From the NCBI RefSeq assembly GCF_018332655.1, contig NZ_BOQL01000034.1:1-64000 (forward strand): a stretch of DNA of 64,000 bases, written 5' to 3'. Positions within the stretch are counted from its first letter, which is position 1. The number at the start of each line of letters is the position of its first letter. Shown one piece after another: positions 42,801 through 50,616 of this stretch. The position numbers and the translations under genes are program-made. The notes under the pieces are model-generated. The model saw only the letters and a program-made list of their open reading frames with translations. It searched no databases and was not told the DNA's origin. Source of the stretch: Actinoplanes auranticolor (GTDB lineage Bacteria; Actinomycetota; Actinomycetes; Mycobacteriales; Micromonosporaceae).

Positions 42801-45624
42801 CCTGCCGGACGCGGCAGCGCCCGACACGGCAGCCCCAAACCCGGCAGCCCCAGACCCGGCAGCGCCCGCCCTGGCGGCCGCGGACCAGCCAGCGCCCGCC
42901 CTGGCAGCCTCGGACCTGGCGACACCCGACATGCCGGCCTCGGACCTGGCGACACCCGACATGCCAGCCTCGGACCTGGCGGCACCCGACCCGGCAGCAC
43001 CCGGTGTCGCCGATCGCGGTGTCGTCAGTCCCGACCTGCCCGAGTCAGACCCGGCTGAGGCCGACAATCCGGACCCGGAGCAGCCACACCCCACCGAAGA
43101 CCCCGCCGCCGGCCATGAGTTCCGCGGCGCCATCCCGGCTGACGTCGAACCGGCCGATGGCGAATCCGCCGACGTCGAGCCCATCGACGCGGTGTCGACC
43201 ATCGTCGAATCGGTCGATGCGGAGCCGGTCGTGGTGGAACCCGCGATCTCCGAACCGGTCGACACCGACTGGACCGACATCGAACCGGCCGACCGGCAGC
43301 CTGCCTCCGCGGAGCCGGCAGCATCTCGGCCGGCCGACGCAGAGCCGGCCGACGCAGAGCCGGCCGACGCAGAGCCGGCCGACCTGCAGTCGACCAACCC
43401 AGAGGTCACCGCCCCACAGCCAGCCGACGCCGAACCGGTCGAGGCCGAACTGGTCGAAGGCGAACTGGTCGAAGGCGAACTGGTCGAGGCCGAACTGGTC
43501 GATCCTGGACCGGTCGACGCGGAGCCCTTCGCCGCAGACGTCGTTGATGCGGAAATCGTCGACTCCGCCCCGAGCGATGCCGAGCCGGTGCAGGTCGTCG
43601 AGCCGACCGAGGACGAGCGCTTCGCCGCGTCGCCGGATCAGGCTGAGCGGATCGCTGCCGAGCCGGTCGAGGACCAGCGAGTCACCGCTGAGCCGATCGA
43701 GGACCAGCGAGTCACCGCCGAGCCGATCGAGGACCAGCGAGTCACCGCCGAGCCGATCGAGGACGAGCAGCTTGCTCCCGAACTGGTCGAGGGCCAGCAG
43801 AACGGTGCCGAGCTGACCGATACCTCGCCGGTCCGGACCGAGGATGACGCGACCGAGCCGGTCGATGCGCCTCAGGCCCCCATCGAAACGGTCGATGCCG
43901 AGCTGGTCGATCCGCTGCCGGACCAGACCGGAGCAGCGCCCGCCGAACCGATCCAGGCTGAGATCGAAGACCCGCAGCCGGCGGATCCGGTCCGGGCCGA
44001 GCTGGTCGACGCGGAGCCCGCGATCACCGACCCGGAAACCGCGGCGGCCGCAAAGCTGATCGACACCGCACCGGCCGACCCCACCGCCCCCGACCCCACC
44101 GAAGCCCCGCCCTCCGATAGCCAGGCCGTCGAGAACCCGGCCCCCGAGAACCAGGCCGTCGAGACCGAGTCGGCAGAGCGGACCGCACCCGCCGCCCCGC
44201 GGGAACGGCCCGCTCCCCCGCGTACCGGAATGGGCGCTCTCCGGACGCCCAGCATGCAGCTGCCGACGCTCAGCGTCCCCCCGCCTCCACTGCCCGGCCT
44301 CGAACCCGAGCGGCGCCGCGCCGACCCCGAGCAGATCCTGGCCGCGTACCCCTGGAAGATCGATCCGGTCACCCTGCGGGAGACCGTCGACGACCCCGAG
44401 CCGCTCCTGGCCGTCCGGGATCGGCTCACCGACCGGCTGGAGTACGCCGAGCGGGACACCGTCTGCGCCGGTCTGCTGAGTCTGCGTGCCGTCGTCTCGC
44501 GGGTGCTCGGTGACCTCGGGCGGGCCCTGGCCGATGCGCGGGAGGGGCTGCGGCATGCCGAGGCCACCGGTGAGCTGCGGCGGATCGCGCTCGTGCAGGC
44601 CCGGCTGGCCCATGTGCAGCAGTGGCGGGGCGATTACGCCGAGGCCGACCGGCTGTTCGAGGAGGCCAACTCCGTCGAGCTGCCCGATCTGTTGCGGGCC
44701 GAGTTGCATGTGCAGGCCGGCAAGTCCTGTTACGAGCAGGGGCGTTATCTCGAGGCCTGCAACCAGTTCGAGGCCGCGCTGGAGTTGCGGCGGGTCGAGG
44801 ATCCCGGGCTGGTCGCCCGGACCGGGGACGCGCTCGACGCCGTCATGGCCCGGGTGCGCGAGGCCGGCTGGGGACCTTACCCTCGCTCGCGCGAGGAGAT
44901 TCTGCAGCGTAGTGAGCCGCCGCATCCGGCTCTGGACTACGACTCCGGGTGGCAGGGGTACGCCGACAGCAACGGCGAGGTCGTCATCCCCGAGCGTTAC
45001 GCCGAGGCCCAGCCGTTCCACGAGGGCGTGGCCTGGGTACGCCGTCCCGGCACCGCCGCCTGGGAGCTGATCGACGAGACCGGCGCCCTGGTCATCGACG
45101 CGTCCAGCGGGTACGTGCAGGTCGGCCGGTTCGCCGACGGGCTGGCCTGGGTGTCGCGGGATCCGGCCGGCGGCTGGTTCGCCGTCGACTGGCACAACCG
45201 GGTCATCGTGCCCGGCGGGTTCGAGGACGTACGGCCGTTCCGGCACGGGCTCGCCGTGGTGCGCCGGGGCGGGTGGGGTGCCATCGACCGGCACGGGCGC
45301 ATCGTGGTGCAGCTGAAGTATCAGCGGTTCGCGACCGAGCTGACCGCCGGCGGGCCCGTCGAGGGTTTCACCGGCGACGGGCTGGCCGTGATCGACGCCG
45401 GGGACCGGCTCGGCGTCGTCGACCGCACCGGGCAGTTGCGGGTGGCGCCGGTGCACGCCCGGCTGCTCATCCATCCGATGGCGTTCGTCGTCGGGGACCG
45501 GGACGGGCGCTGGGGTGCGCTGGACCGCGAGGGGGATCCGGTCCTCGAGGTGAGCCGGGCCCGGCCCGCGGATGTGGTGGACGAGATAGAGCGGCTGCTC
45601 TCCGGTACCCGGCCGGTTCTGTAA
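39847..45624 (+). CDS. Giant disordered protein with C-terminal TPR and WG repeats
   Basis: The protein has 1,925 residues in one unbroken frame. Residues 1-75 form a compact Trp-rich N-domain (AWVYEITWEWEPLPG). Residues 76-725 are Pro/Ala/Arg/Gln-rich, with a PPVHSA tandem array near 513-554. Residues 860-925 repeat TSGAP-like units. Residues 940-1450 are strongly acidic, with repeats (ATPDMPASDL, PADAE, VTAEPIEDQR). From about 1490 a folded region starts with TPR-like helices, followed at about 1695-1925 by WG repeats (WVRRPGTAAWELIDETG, GGWGAIDRHGRIVV). Lys is very rare. No signal peptide is seen. WG repeats form beta-propeller-like binding modules, and function is unknown. The ATG has only a weak AGGG site, and a GATAAT box lies at 39793. 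Confidence 0.85.
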   Translation: MNGWSSHSGADRWDDEPAWVYEITWEWEPLPGQRYPGDPGRRRAVHHPVYDASRAAEAASEWDADFRAIAQASGPPAPSPSPSSGGPSTARPVSPAAGRATVGRPPQPPPSWTGPEEQGYAAPAGRTPYVAGSSSSPPPPGPSWNRPVPLPERLPEAERRHQRPSAERPQSAPPLYGEAPRASYPAARPASPDTRRPPSPDARPAPSSDARHAPPQEARQVSQDARRPDQQRPDPRFQDSRYQGGQQGTGSAADTRFPDGRSYDSRSAGARPGPDPRSADPRSADARRPDQHQTAAPQDGRYPGQASPSGQPRPESRPAPARPGGDAYVPYRIGPASQSPSRPAQEPPRPGTEQQSSPRQGDEQLYGQRGKPAAQQPARPVSHETPPYQGPGATTPVAPYPAPRPVPPDRAWASPVDPRPETPLGPQAEQRDPRSVAPRSAPPAPRRPAHSAEPPTDPRFPAPLRAVPAPETAQPRVTPPAARPAAYAAPPATPTPAAPTTFTTPPAPHSAPPVHSAPPVHSAPPVHSAPPVHSAPPVHSAPPVHSAPSVHSAPLAAPPPAVPAAFATPPTHSAPHGHSAPPVHSAPPAQSMPPGMPAPPPPAAFATPPAQPAPPVRSVPPAHSTPSAQPTPPVHSAPPVHSGPPAQPARPEAGRPASESGAPSAYAAPPAVSAPPAGQQQAPPVVRPTSAQPAHYRPAPPTQPYEPQPRHAPPPPPTPTPADERQALRPPYGVPVEAAPVESTGSRPTGQPDVGGPAASDLETTRPIPPFRAAAPDTAVRPEPARETAAETQPVSEDSVGSAEITAITPVPAEPDPVVEEEEAAEEPHGLGWLLSMSGLGAVTPEPEPVTPDPTDLVIDTAPVSGVPTDDTLAGGAPATGAPTSGAPASTTPVSGGPIADAAPTDGPVSGAPVSSLPTSGAAVKQDWFSPTTETRMVRPKAPEVSPEDRTPAEEHPTAYAAPPDAPGPDTAAPDAETLDVAGPDLPDAAAPDTAAPNPAAPDPAAPALAAADQPAPALAASDLATPDMPASDLATPDMPASDLAAPDPAAPGVADRGVVSPDLPESDPAEADNPDPEQPHPTEDPAAGHEFRGAIPADVEPADGESADVEPIDAVSTIVESVDAEPVVVEPAISEPVDTDWTDIEPADRQPASAEPAASRPADAEPADAEPADAEPADLQSTNPEVTAPQPADAEPVEAELVEGELVEGELVEAELVDPGPVDAEPFAADVVDAEIVDSAPSDAEPVQVVEPTEDERFAASPDQAERIAAEPVEDQRVTAEPIEDQRVTAEPIEDQRVTAEPIEDEQLAPELVEGQQNGAELTDTSPVRTEDDATEPVDAPQAPIETVDAELVDPLPDQTGAAPAEPIQAEIEDPQPADPVRAELVDAEPAITDPETAAAAKLIDTAPADPTAPDPTEAPPSDSQAVENPAPENQAVETESAERTAPAAPRERPAPPRTGMGALRTPSMQLPTLSVPPPPLPGLEPERRRADPEQILAAYPWKIDPVTLRETVDDPEPLLAVRDRLTDRLEYAERDTVCAGLLSLRAVVSRVLGDLGRALADAREGLRHAEATGELRRIALVQARLAHVQQWRGDYAEADRLFEEANSVELPDLLRAELHVQAGKSCYEQGRYLEACNQFEAALELRRVEDPGLVARTGDALDAVMARVREAGWGPYPRSREEILQRSEPPHPALDYDSGWQGYADSNGEVVIPERYAEAQPFHEGVAWVRRPGTAAWELIDETGALVIDASSGYVQVGRFADGLAWVSRDPAGGWFAVDWHNRVIVPGGFEDVRPFRHGLAVVRRGGWGAIDRHGRIVVQLKYQRFATELTAGGPVEGFTGDGLAVIDAGDRLGVVDRTGQLRVAPVHARLLIHPMAFVVGDRDGRWGALDREGDPVLEVSRARPADVVDEIERLLSGTRPVL
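41383..41508 (+). repeat. Seven 18-bp tandem repeats encoding PPVHSA
   Basis: Seven in-frame units, the central ones CCGGTCCACTCCGCACCG and identical, encode Pro-Val-His-Ser-Ala-Pro. Unit length is a multiple of three, so copy number can change without breaking the frame. Confidence 0.9.
43660..43770 (+). repeat. 30-bp tandem repeat encoding EPIEDQRVTA
   Basis: Units start at 43660, 43690 and 43720, with a diverged unit at 43750. The first three differ by only two or three bases. The preceding 15-bp array encoding PADAE (about 43332-43382) and a 30-bp repeat encoding ATPDMPASDL (about 42913-42985) are of the same kind. Confidence 0.88.
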
Positions 45625-45645
45625 GGGGCCGGTAGGGTCCCAGGC

Positions 45646-46644
45646 ATGGAGTTCCGTCACCTCGGCCGTTCCGGCCTACTCATCAGCGAGATCGCGTACG
45701 GCAACTGGATCACCCACGGCTCCCAGGTCGAGGAGGAGGCCGCCGCCGCGTGCGTGCGGGCCGCCCTCGACGTGGGCATCACCACGTTCGACACCGCCGA
45801 CGTGTACGCCGGCACCCGCGCGGAGGAGGTGCTGGGCCGCGCGCTCAAGGGCGAGCGCCGCGAGGGCCTGGAGATCTTCACCAAGGTCTACTGGCCGACC
45901 GGCCCGGGCCCGAACGACCGCAGCCTGTCCCGCAAGCACATCATGGAGTCGATCAACGGCTCGCTGCGCCGCCTGCAGGTGGACTACGTCGACCTGTACC
46001 AGGCGCACCGCTACGACTACACGACCCCGCTCGAGGAGACGATGCAGGCGTTCGCCGACATCGTGCACTCCGGCAAGGCCCTCTACATCGGGGTGTCGGA
46101 GTGGACCGCGACGGAGATCCGCGCCGGCTGGGAGCTGGCCCAGGATCTGAAGATCCAGCTGGTCTCCAATCAGCCGCAGTATTCCGCGCTGTGGCGGGTC
46201 ATCGAGGCCGAGGTGGTGCCCACCTCGATCGAGCTGGGCATCGGCCAGGTGGTCTTCTCGCCGATCGCGCAGGGCGTGCTGACCGGCAAGTACGAGCCGG
46301 GCAAGCAGCCGCCGGCGGGCTCGCGGGCCACCGACGACAAGTCGGGCGCCGAGTTCATCTCGCGCTGGATGAGCGACGAGGTGCTGACCGCGGTGCAGCA
46401 GCTCAAGCCGCTCGCCGAGCAGGCCGGCCTGTCGCTGGCCCAGCTCGCGGTGGCCTGGGTGCTGCAGAACGAGAACGTCTCGGCGGCGATCATCGGCGCG
46501 TCGCGCCCGGAGCAGGTCCACGACAACGCCAAGGCGTCGGGCGTGAAGCTCGACAGCGACCTGATGAAGGCGATCGACGAGGTCCTGTCGCCGGTCACCG
46601 AGCGGGACCCGGCCAAGACGGTCAGCCCCGCGAAGCGTCCCTGA
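45646..46644 (+). CDS. Aldo/keto reductase (potassium-channel beta-like family)
   Basis: The protein has 332 residues. Catalytic-tetrad residues are visible: Asp and Tyr in TFDTADVYAG, Lys in IFTKVYW and His in YQAHRYDY. The NADPH-binding end reads IIGASRPEQVHDN. It reduces carbonyl substrates, the natural one unknown. TAGGGT (45633-45638) ends 7 nt before the ATG, suggesting a leaderless message. A strong terminator follows. Confidence 0.9.
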   Translation: MEFRHLGRSGLLISEIAYGNWITHGSQVEEEAAAACVRAALDVGITTFDTADVYAGTRAEEVLGRALKGERREGLEIFTKVYWPTGPGPNDRSLSRKHIMESINGSLRRLQVDYVDLYQAHRYDYTTPLEETMQAFADIVHSGKALYIGVSEWTATEIRAGWELAQDLKIQLVSNQPQYSALWRVIEAEVVPTSIELGIGQVVFSPIAQGVLTGKYEPGKQPPAGSRATDDKSGAEFISRWMSDEVLTAVQQLKPLAEQAGLSLAQLAVAWVLQNENVSAAIIGASRPEQVHDNAKASGVKLDSDLMKAIDEVLSPVTERDPAKTVSPAKRP

Positions 46645-46650
46645 TCCGTT

Positions 46651-46683
46651 CCGCCCGGCGTCCCCGCGCGGGACGCCGGGCGG
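46651..46683. terminator. Bidirectional terminator between AKR and site-2 protease genes
   Basis: A 14-bp perfect stem, CCGCCCGGCGTCCC and GGGACGCCGGGCGG, has a 5-nt loop. It serves the two convergent genes. Confidence 0.85.
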
Positions 46684-46686
46684 GCA

Positions 46687-47514
46687 TCAGAGCGACTGCC
46701 AGAAGCGCATGTAGGCGAGGCCGACCTCGCCCATGCTGTCCGGCACGCCGATGAGCCCGGCGAGCCAGCTCACCAGCGTGAAGAACCAGACGTTGATCTG
46801 CGACTGCCAGAGCAGGACGAAGAGCAGGATGAAGCCGTACGGCGCGAACAGGTTGAAAGCGCGCTGGTAGGGCGGGCTGAGCCAGGGCTGGACGACGTTG
46901 CCGCCGTCCAGGCCGGGCACCGGCAGCAGGTTCAGCAGGCTCGCGGTGACCTGCAGGAACGCCAGCGCGGCCAGCGCCACCCAGAAGTCGCCGTGGCTGC
47001 CGCCGATGGTGAAGCCGCCGGAGCCGTCGCTGAGCAGCACCACGTCGCTGCCCGCGCCGAACAGGAACGGCACGGCCAGAATCAGCGCGAACAGCACGTT
47101 GGTGGCCGGGCCGGCCGCGCTGATCAGCGACTCCTTGACCTTGCTGCGGATGTGCGCGTGGTCCACCCACACCGCCCCGCCGGGCAGGCCGATGCCGCCG
47201 AGCACCACCGCGACCAGCGGCAGCACGATGGACAGCACCGGGTGGGTGTACTTCAGCGGGTTCAGCCGCAGGTAGCCGCGGTCGGCCACGCCACGGTCGC
47301 CGGCGAAGTACGCGACGACCGCGTGGGCGTACTCGTGCAGGCACAGCGAGAGCACCCAGCCCGACACGATCAGCAGGAAGACGTCGAAGCGGACGTTGCC
47401 GTAGCCGGTCCACGCCATCCAGCCGGCCACCACCGTGACCGCCAGGATCCCGACGAAGACCGGGCTGGGTACGAAGGCGCTCTTCGGGGCGCCGCGTGAG
47501 ACCTGGTAGTTCAC
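46687..47514 (-). CDS. Site-2 protease family (M50) membrane protein
   Basis: The protein has 275 residues and about six membrane helices. The zinc motif HEYAH lies near residue 60 (LCLHEYAHAVVAYFAGD), and the second ligand region LLPVPGLDGGNV lies further on. No PDZ domain is present, as in the compact S2P group. It would cleave membrane proteins within the bilayer; the substrate is unknown. GTG 47514 overlaps the stop of the upstream small gene by GTGA. Confidence 0.9.
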   Translation of the reverse strand: MNYQVSRGAPKSAFVPSPVFVGILAVTVVAGWMAWTGYGNVRFDVFLLIVSGWVLSLCLHEYAHAVVAYFAGDRGVADRGYLRLNPLKYTHPVLSIVLPLVAVVLGGIGLPGGAVWVDHAHIRSKVKESLISAAGPATNVLFALILAVPFLFGAGSDVVLLSDGSGGFTIGGSHGDFWVALAALAFLQVTASLLNLLPVPGLDGGNVVQPWLSPPYQRAFNLFAPYGFILLFVLLWQSQINVWFFTLVSWLAGLIGVPDSMGEVGLAYMRFWQSL

Positions 47515-47708
47515 TCGGCCGGCAGCAGACTCATCTTGTAGTCGACCCGGTCGTCCTCGACCAGGGTGACCTGGGTGACCCCGGCGGCCGCCAGCTCACG
47601 CCACGCCTGGCCGATCCACGACTCGGCGTCGGCCTGGCTGCTGAACGTCTCGGCCGGGCCGGCGACCGGCTGTCCGTCGACGCCCTCGTACCGCCAACTC
47701 CACGGCAT
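47511..47708 (-). CDS. Small conserved actinobacterial protein (65 aa)
   Basis: The protein reads MPWSWRYEGVDGQPVAGPAE, then a helix FSSQADAESWIGQAWRELAA and VTLVEDDRVDYKMSL. I recall closely similar 65-residue proteins widely in actinobacteria, with no known role. GGGAGG precedes the ATG by 8 nt. It is translationally coupled to the site-2 protease gene, which suggests a shared function. Confidence 0.78.
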   Translation of the reverse strand: MPWSWRYEGVDGQPVAGPAETFSSQADAESWIGQAWRELAAAGVTQVTLVEDDRVDYKMSLLPAE

Positions 47709-47846
47709 TCCGCCGCCTCCCTCAGGTGTCGATCCGTGCTCCTGTTCCCACCCTACGGTGTGCACGGCGGTACGCCCGGTACGCCCGGGCCCATCGAAGC
47801 CGGGTCGCCCCGCATGATCGCGGCGGGCGGCCCTAAAGTACGGGGC

Positions 47847-49793
47847 ATGTCTGCTGACGGGTGGAGTTCGGTCCTGGTGCTCGGCGGGATCCGGTCCGGC
47901 AAGTCCGCGTTCGCCGAGGCGCTGGTCGCCGGGGCCGCGTCGGTCCGTTATGTCGCCACGGCCGTCGGCGGCGAGGACGATCCGGAGTGGCGGGCCCGCA
48001 TCGAGTCCCATCAGCGCCGCCGCCCGCAGTCCTGGACCACGGAGGAGACCGGCGCGGACCCGGCGCGGCTGGCCACCCTGCTCACCGAGGCCAAGCCGGA
48101 CGACACGCTGCTCGTGGACGACCTGGGCGGCTGGGTGGCGGCGCTGCTCGACCCCGCCCAGCAGCCCAACGACGACCTGGCCACCGTGACGGCCCTGGCC
48201 GAGGCGGTGCGCTCGTGCGCCGCCCGGCTGGTGCTGGTCAGCCCTGAGGTGGGCCTGTCGCTGGTGCCGGCCACGCCGATCGGCCGGGCGTTCGCGGATG
48301 CGCTGGGTACGGCCAACCAGGCCCTGGCCGGCGCCTGTGACCGGGTCGCGTTCGTCGTCGCCGGCCGCCCGACCTGGCTCAAGACCGGGCCGGACGCGCC
48401 CGCGATCGTCACGGACCTGCAGGCCGAGAACGCCGAGACGCAGGCGTCGCCGCTGGCCGTCGACGAGGTCGCCATGCACGACGCGATGACCGCGGCGACG
48501 CCGGCCGCCGGCACGCCCGTGATCACCCCCACGGACTCTCCCGGCACCGCCGCCGACACGCCCGGGACCGGCTCGGAGTCGCCCTCGGCCGAGGAGGCTG
48601 TGGCCGCGCACCGGGCCCGCACCGCGAACGCCGGCGAAGGCGCCCTGCACGCACCGACCATGGTGCTGCCGCTGGTCGCCAGTGGCGCGGTCATCGAGGC
48701 GGGCATGGACCTGCCCCTGCCGGACAGTGACGCGGGCCCGGACGCCCGGGACCGGCTGACCGGGGTCGACCTGCCCGGCGCGGGCATCGGCTCGCTGCTC
48801 GAGGCGGTCGAGTTCGCCGCCGCCACCCAGGGCACCGCGACCCCGCGGGCCTGGGGCCCGGTCCGGGTGCTGCTGATCGACGGCCGGCACGGTGGCGGCG
48901 CGTCCGCCGGCGGCGACGAGCAGGACGCCACCCGCCGGGCCGACGAGGCCGAAGCCGGCGAGGGCGCACTCGCCCGCCTGGCGTCGACCGCGGACGCCGA
49001 CATCGTGGTGGTCCGCACACCCGCCTCCGGGGCCATGGAGGACGGCCCGGTGCTGGACGCCGAGGCCGTCGACGCGGCCCTGCGGCAGGGCTGGGCGCTG
49101 GCCGACGCGGCCGGCGAGGCGGGCCGGGAGGCGGTCATCCTGGCGTCCTGCGGCGTGGGCACGGAAACCGCGGCGACCGCGGTGCTGGCCGCGACCACCG
49201 GCGCCGAACCGGTGGCGATCCTGCCGCGGGTGCTGGTGCCCGGCGGCTTCTACGACGACGCGGCGTGGATGGTGCGCTGCGCGGCCGTGCGCGACGCGAT
49301 GCACCGCATCCGGCAGGAGCCGCGCGGCGCCAAGGACGTCCTGGCCCAGCTCGGCGGAGCCGACCTGGCCGTGGCCACCGGCGCGCTGCTGGGCGCGGCC
49401 GCCCGGCGGATGCCGGTGCTGCTGGACGGGCCGCTGGGCATCGCGGCCGGGCTGGTGGCCCGCGACCTGGCCAGCCAGGCCCGGCACTGGTGCCTGCTGC
49501 CCGACGCGGGCACCCAGGCGCTGGTCCGGCAGGGCGCCGACGTGCTCGGGGTGACCCCGGTCGTGCAGCTGGGCATGGACCTCGGCGAGGGGGCGAACGC
49601 GCTGGCCGTGCTGCCGCTGCTGCGCTCGGCACTCACCCTGGCGGGCGCGCTGCCGGTGCACCCGGCACTGCTGGCCGGACACGGCGACGCCGGCCTGACC
49701 GCCGACGAGCCGGACGGGGACGACGAGGACGGGGACGACGAGCAGGACTTCACCGAGCCGGAGCCGCACGGCCCCGGCCCGGCCAGTGCCTGA
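47847..49793 (+). CDS. cobT: CobU-CobT fusion: adenosylcobinamide kinase and NaMN:DMB phosphoribosyltransferase
   Basis: The protein has 648 residues. Residues 1-200 are CobU-like, with the P-loop VLGGIRSGKSAFAEALVA and the DDLGGWV segment, phosphorylating adenosylcobinamide and adding GMP. A disordered linker at about 210-285 follows. Residues about 290-620 are CobT-like, with the catalytic Glu in GMDLGEGANAL near 578, making alpha-ribazole phosphate. The C-terminus is acidic. TAAAGT (47834-47839) ends 7 nt before the ATG. It overlaps cobS by 8 nt. Together they cover the last steps of nucleotide-loop assembly of vitamin B12. Confidence 0.9.
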   Translation: MSADGWSSVLVLGGIRSGKSAFAEALVAGAASVRYVATAVGGEDDPEWRARIESHQRRRPQSWTTEETGADPARLATLLTEAKPDDTLLVDDLGGWVAALLDPAQQPNDDLATVTALAEAVRSCAARLVLVSPEVGLSLVPATPIGRAFADALGTANQALAGACDRVAFVVAGRPTWLKTGPDAPAIVTDLQAENAETQASPLAVDEVAMHDAMTAATPAAGTPVITPTDSPGTAADTPGTGSESPSAEEAVAAHRARTANAGEGALHAPTMVLPLVASGAVIEAGMDLPLPDSDAGPDARDRLTGVDLPGAGIGSLLEAVEFAAATQGTATPRAWGPVRVLLIDGRHGGGASAGGDEQDATRRADEAEAGEGALARLASTADADIVVVRTPASGAMEDGPVLDAEAVDAALRQGWALADAAGEAGREAVILASCGVGTETAATAVLAATTGAEPVAILPRVLVPGGFYDDAAWMVRCAAVRDAMHRIRQEPRGAKDVLAQLGGADLAVATGALLGAAARRMPVLLDGPLGIAAGLVARDLASQARHWCLLPDAGTQALVRQGADVLGVTPVVQLGMDLGEGANALAVLPLLRSALTLAGALPVHPALLAGHGDAGLTADEPDGDDEDGDDEQDFTEPEPHGPGPASA

Positions 49794-50607
49794 CGATCCC
49801 CGACCGGCGCGGGACGAGCCGGCGGACGCCGAGCCGGCGCGGGCTGAACCGGCGCGGGACGAGCCGGCCGGGGGCCGGCTGCCGATGGTGGACGGCCTGC
49901 GTCTGGCGCTGACCACCCTCACGGTCCTGCCCGTCGGCACCGGCCGCATCGACCGCCGCAGCGCCGCCGTCGCGATGAGCGTCGCTCCCCTGGTCGGCGC
50001 CCTGCTCGGCGCCCTCCTGGCCGCCCTCTTCGTCCTGCTGGGCCAGGGCCTGCTCGCCGCCACGGTGACCGTAGCCGCGAGCGCCCTGCTCACCCGGGGT
50101 CTGCACCTGGACGGCCTGGCCGACACGGCCGACGCGCTGGGCTCCTACCGCCGGGGCGACGCCGCCCTGGAGATCATGAAGAAGTCCGACATCGGCCCGT
50201 TCGGTGTCGCGGCCATCGCGCTGACCCTGCTGATCCAGGCCGCCGCGCTGACCGGGCTGACGCCGTGGGCGATCGTCGCGGCCTGGGCGGCCGGCCGGCT
50301 CGGCGTCACCCTGGCCTGCCGCCGCGGGGTGCCGTCCGCGCGGCCCGAGGGTCTGGGTGCGCTGGTCGCCGCGACCGTGCCGGTGCCGGTGGTGGTCCTG
50401 GCCACGGCCGCCGTCGCGGCCGGGGCGGTGTGGGCGGTGCCGGGCCGTCCGTGGCAGGGGCCGCTCGCCGTCGCCGGCGCGCTGCTGGTGACGGTCCTGC
50501 TGGTGCGCCATGCGGTACGCCGGTTCGGCGGCATCACCGGCGACGTGATCGGCGCCGCCGTGGAGGTGGCCACCACGGTGACGCTGATCGGCCTGGCCGT
50601 GCGCTGA
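49786..50607 (+). CDS. cobS: Adenosylcobinamide-GDP ribazoletransferase (cobalamin synthase)
   Basis: The protein has 273 residues. The first 35 residues form a charged tail with EPARDEP-type repeats. Several membrane helices follow, with the family motif TRGLHLDGLADTADALGS near residue 110 carrying the Asp-rich metal site. It joins adenosylcobinamide-GDP to alpha-ribazole in the membrane. Its GTG start lies 8 nt inside cobT, so the pair is translationally coupled. Confidence 0.93.
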   Translation: MPDDPRPARDEPADAEPARAEPARDEPAGGRLPMVDGLRLALTTLTVLPVGTGRIDRRSAAVAMSVAPLVGALLGALLAALFVLLGQGLLAATVTVAASALLTRGLHLDGLADTADALGSYRRGDAALEIMKKSDIGPFGVAAIALTLLIQAAALTGLTPWAIVAAWAAGRLGVTLACRRGVPSARPEGLGALVAATVPVPVVVLATAAVAAGAVWAVPGRPWQGPLAVAGALLVTVLLVRHAVRRFGGITGDVIGAAVEVATTVTLIGLAVR

Positions 50608-50616
50608 GTCGTACGG

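Noticed and set aside
42913..43770. Other tandem repeats considered as a recombination or origin-type array
   Set aside because: All keep the reading frame of the WG gene and show codon-level conservation, so they are coding repeats.
43045..45660. 871-codon open frame on the minus strand
   Set aside because: It is antisense to the WG-repeat gene. The opposite frame has WG and TPR motifs and a sensible N-terminus, while this one is low-complexity and arises from GC-rich codon periodicity.
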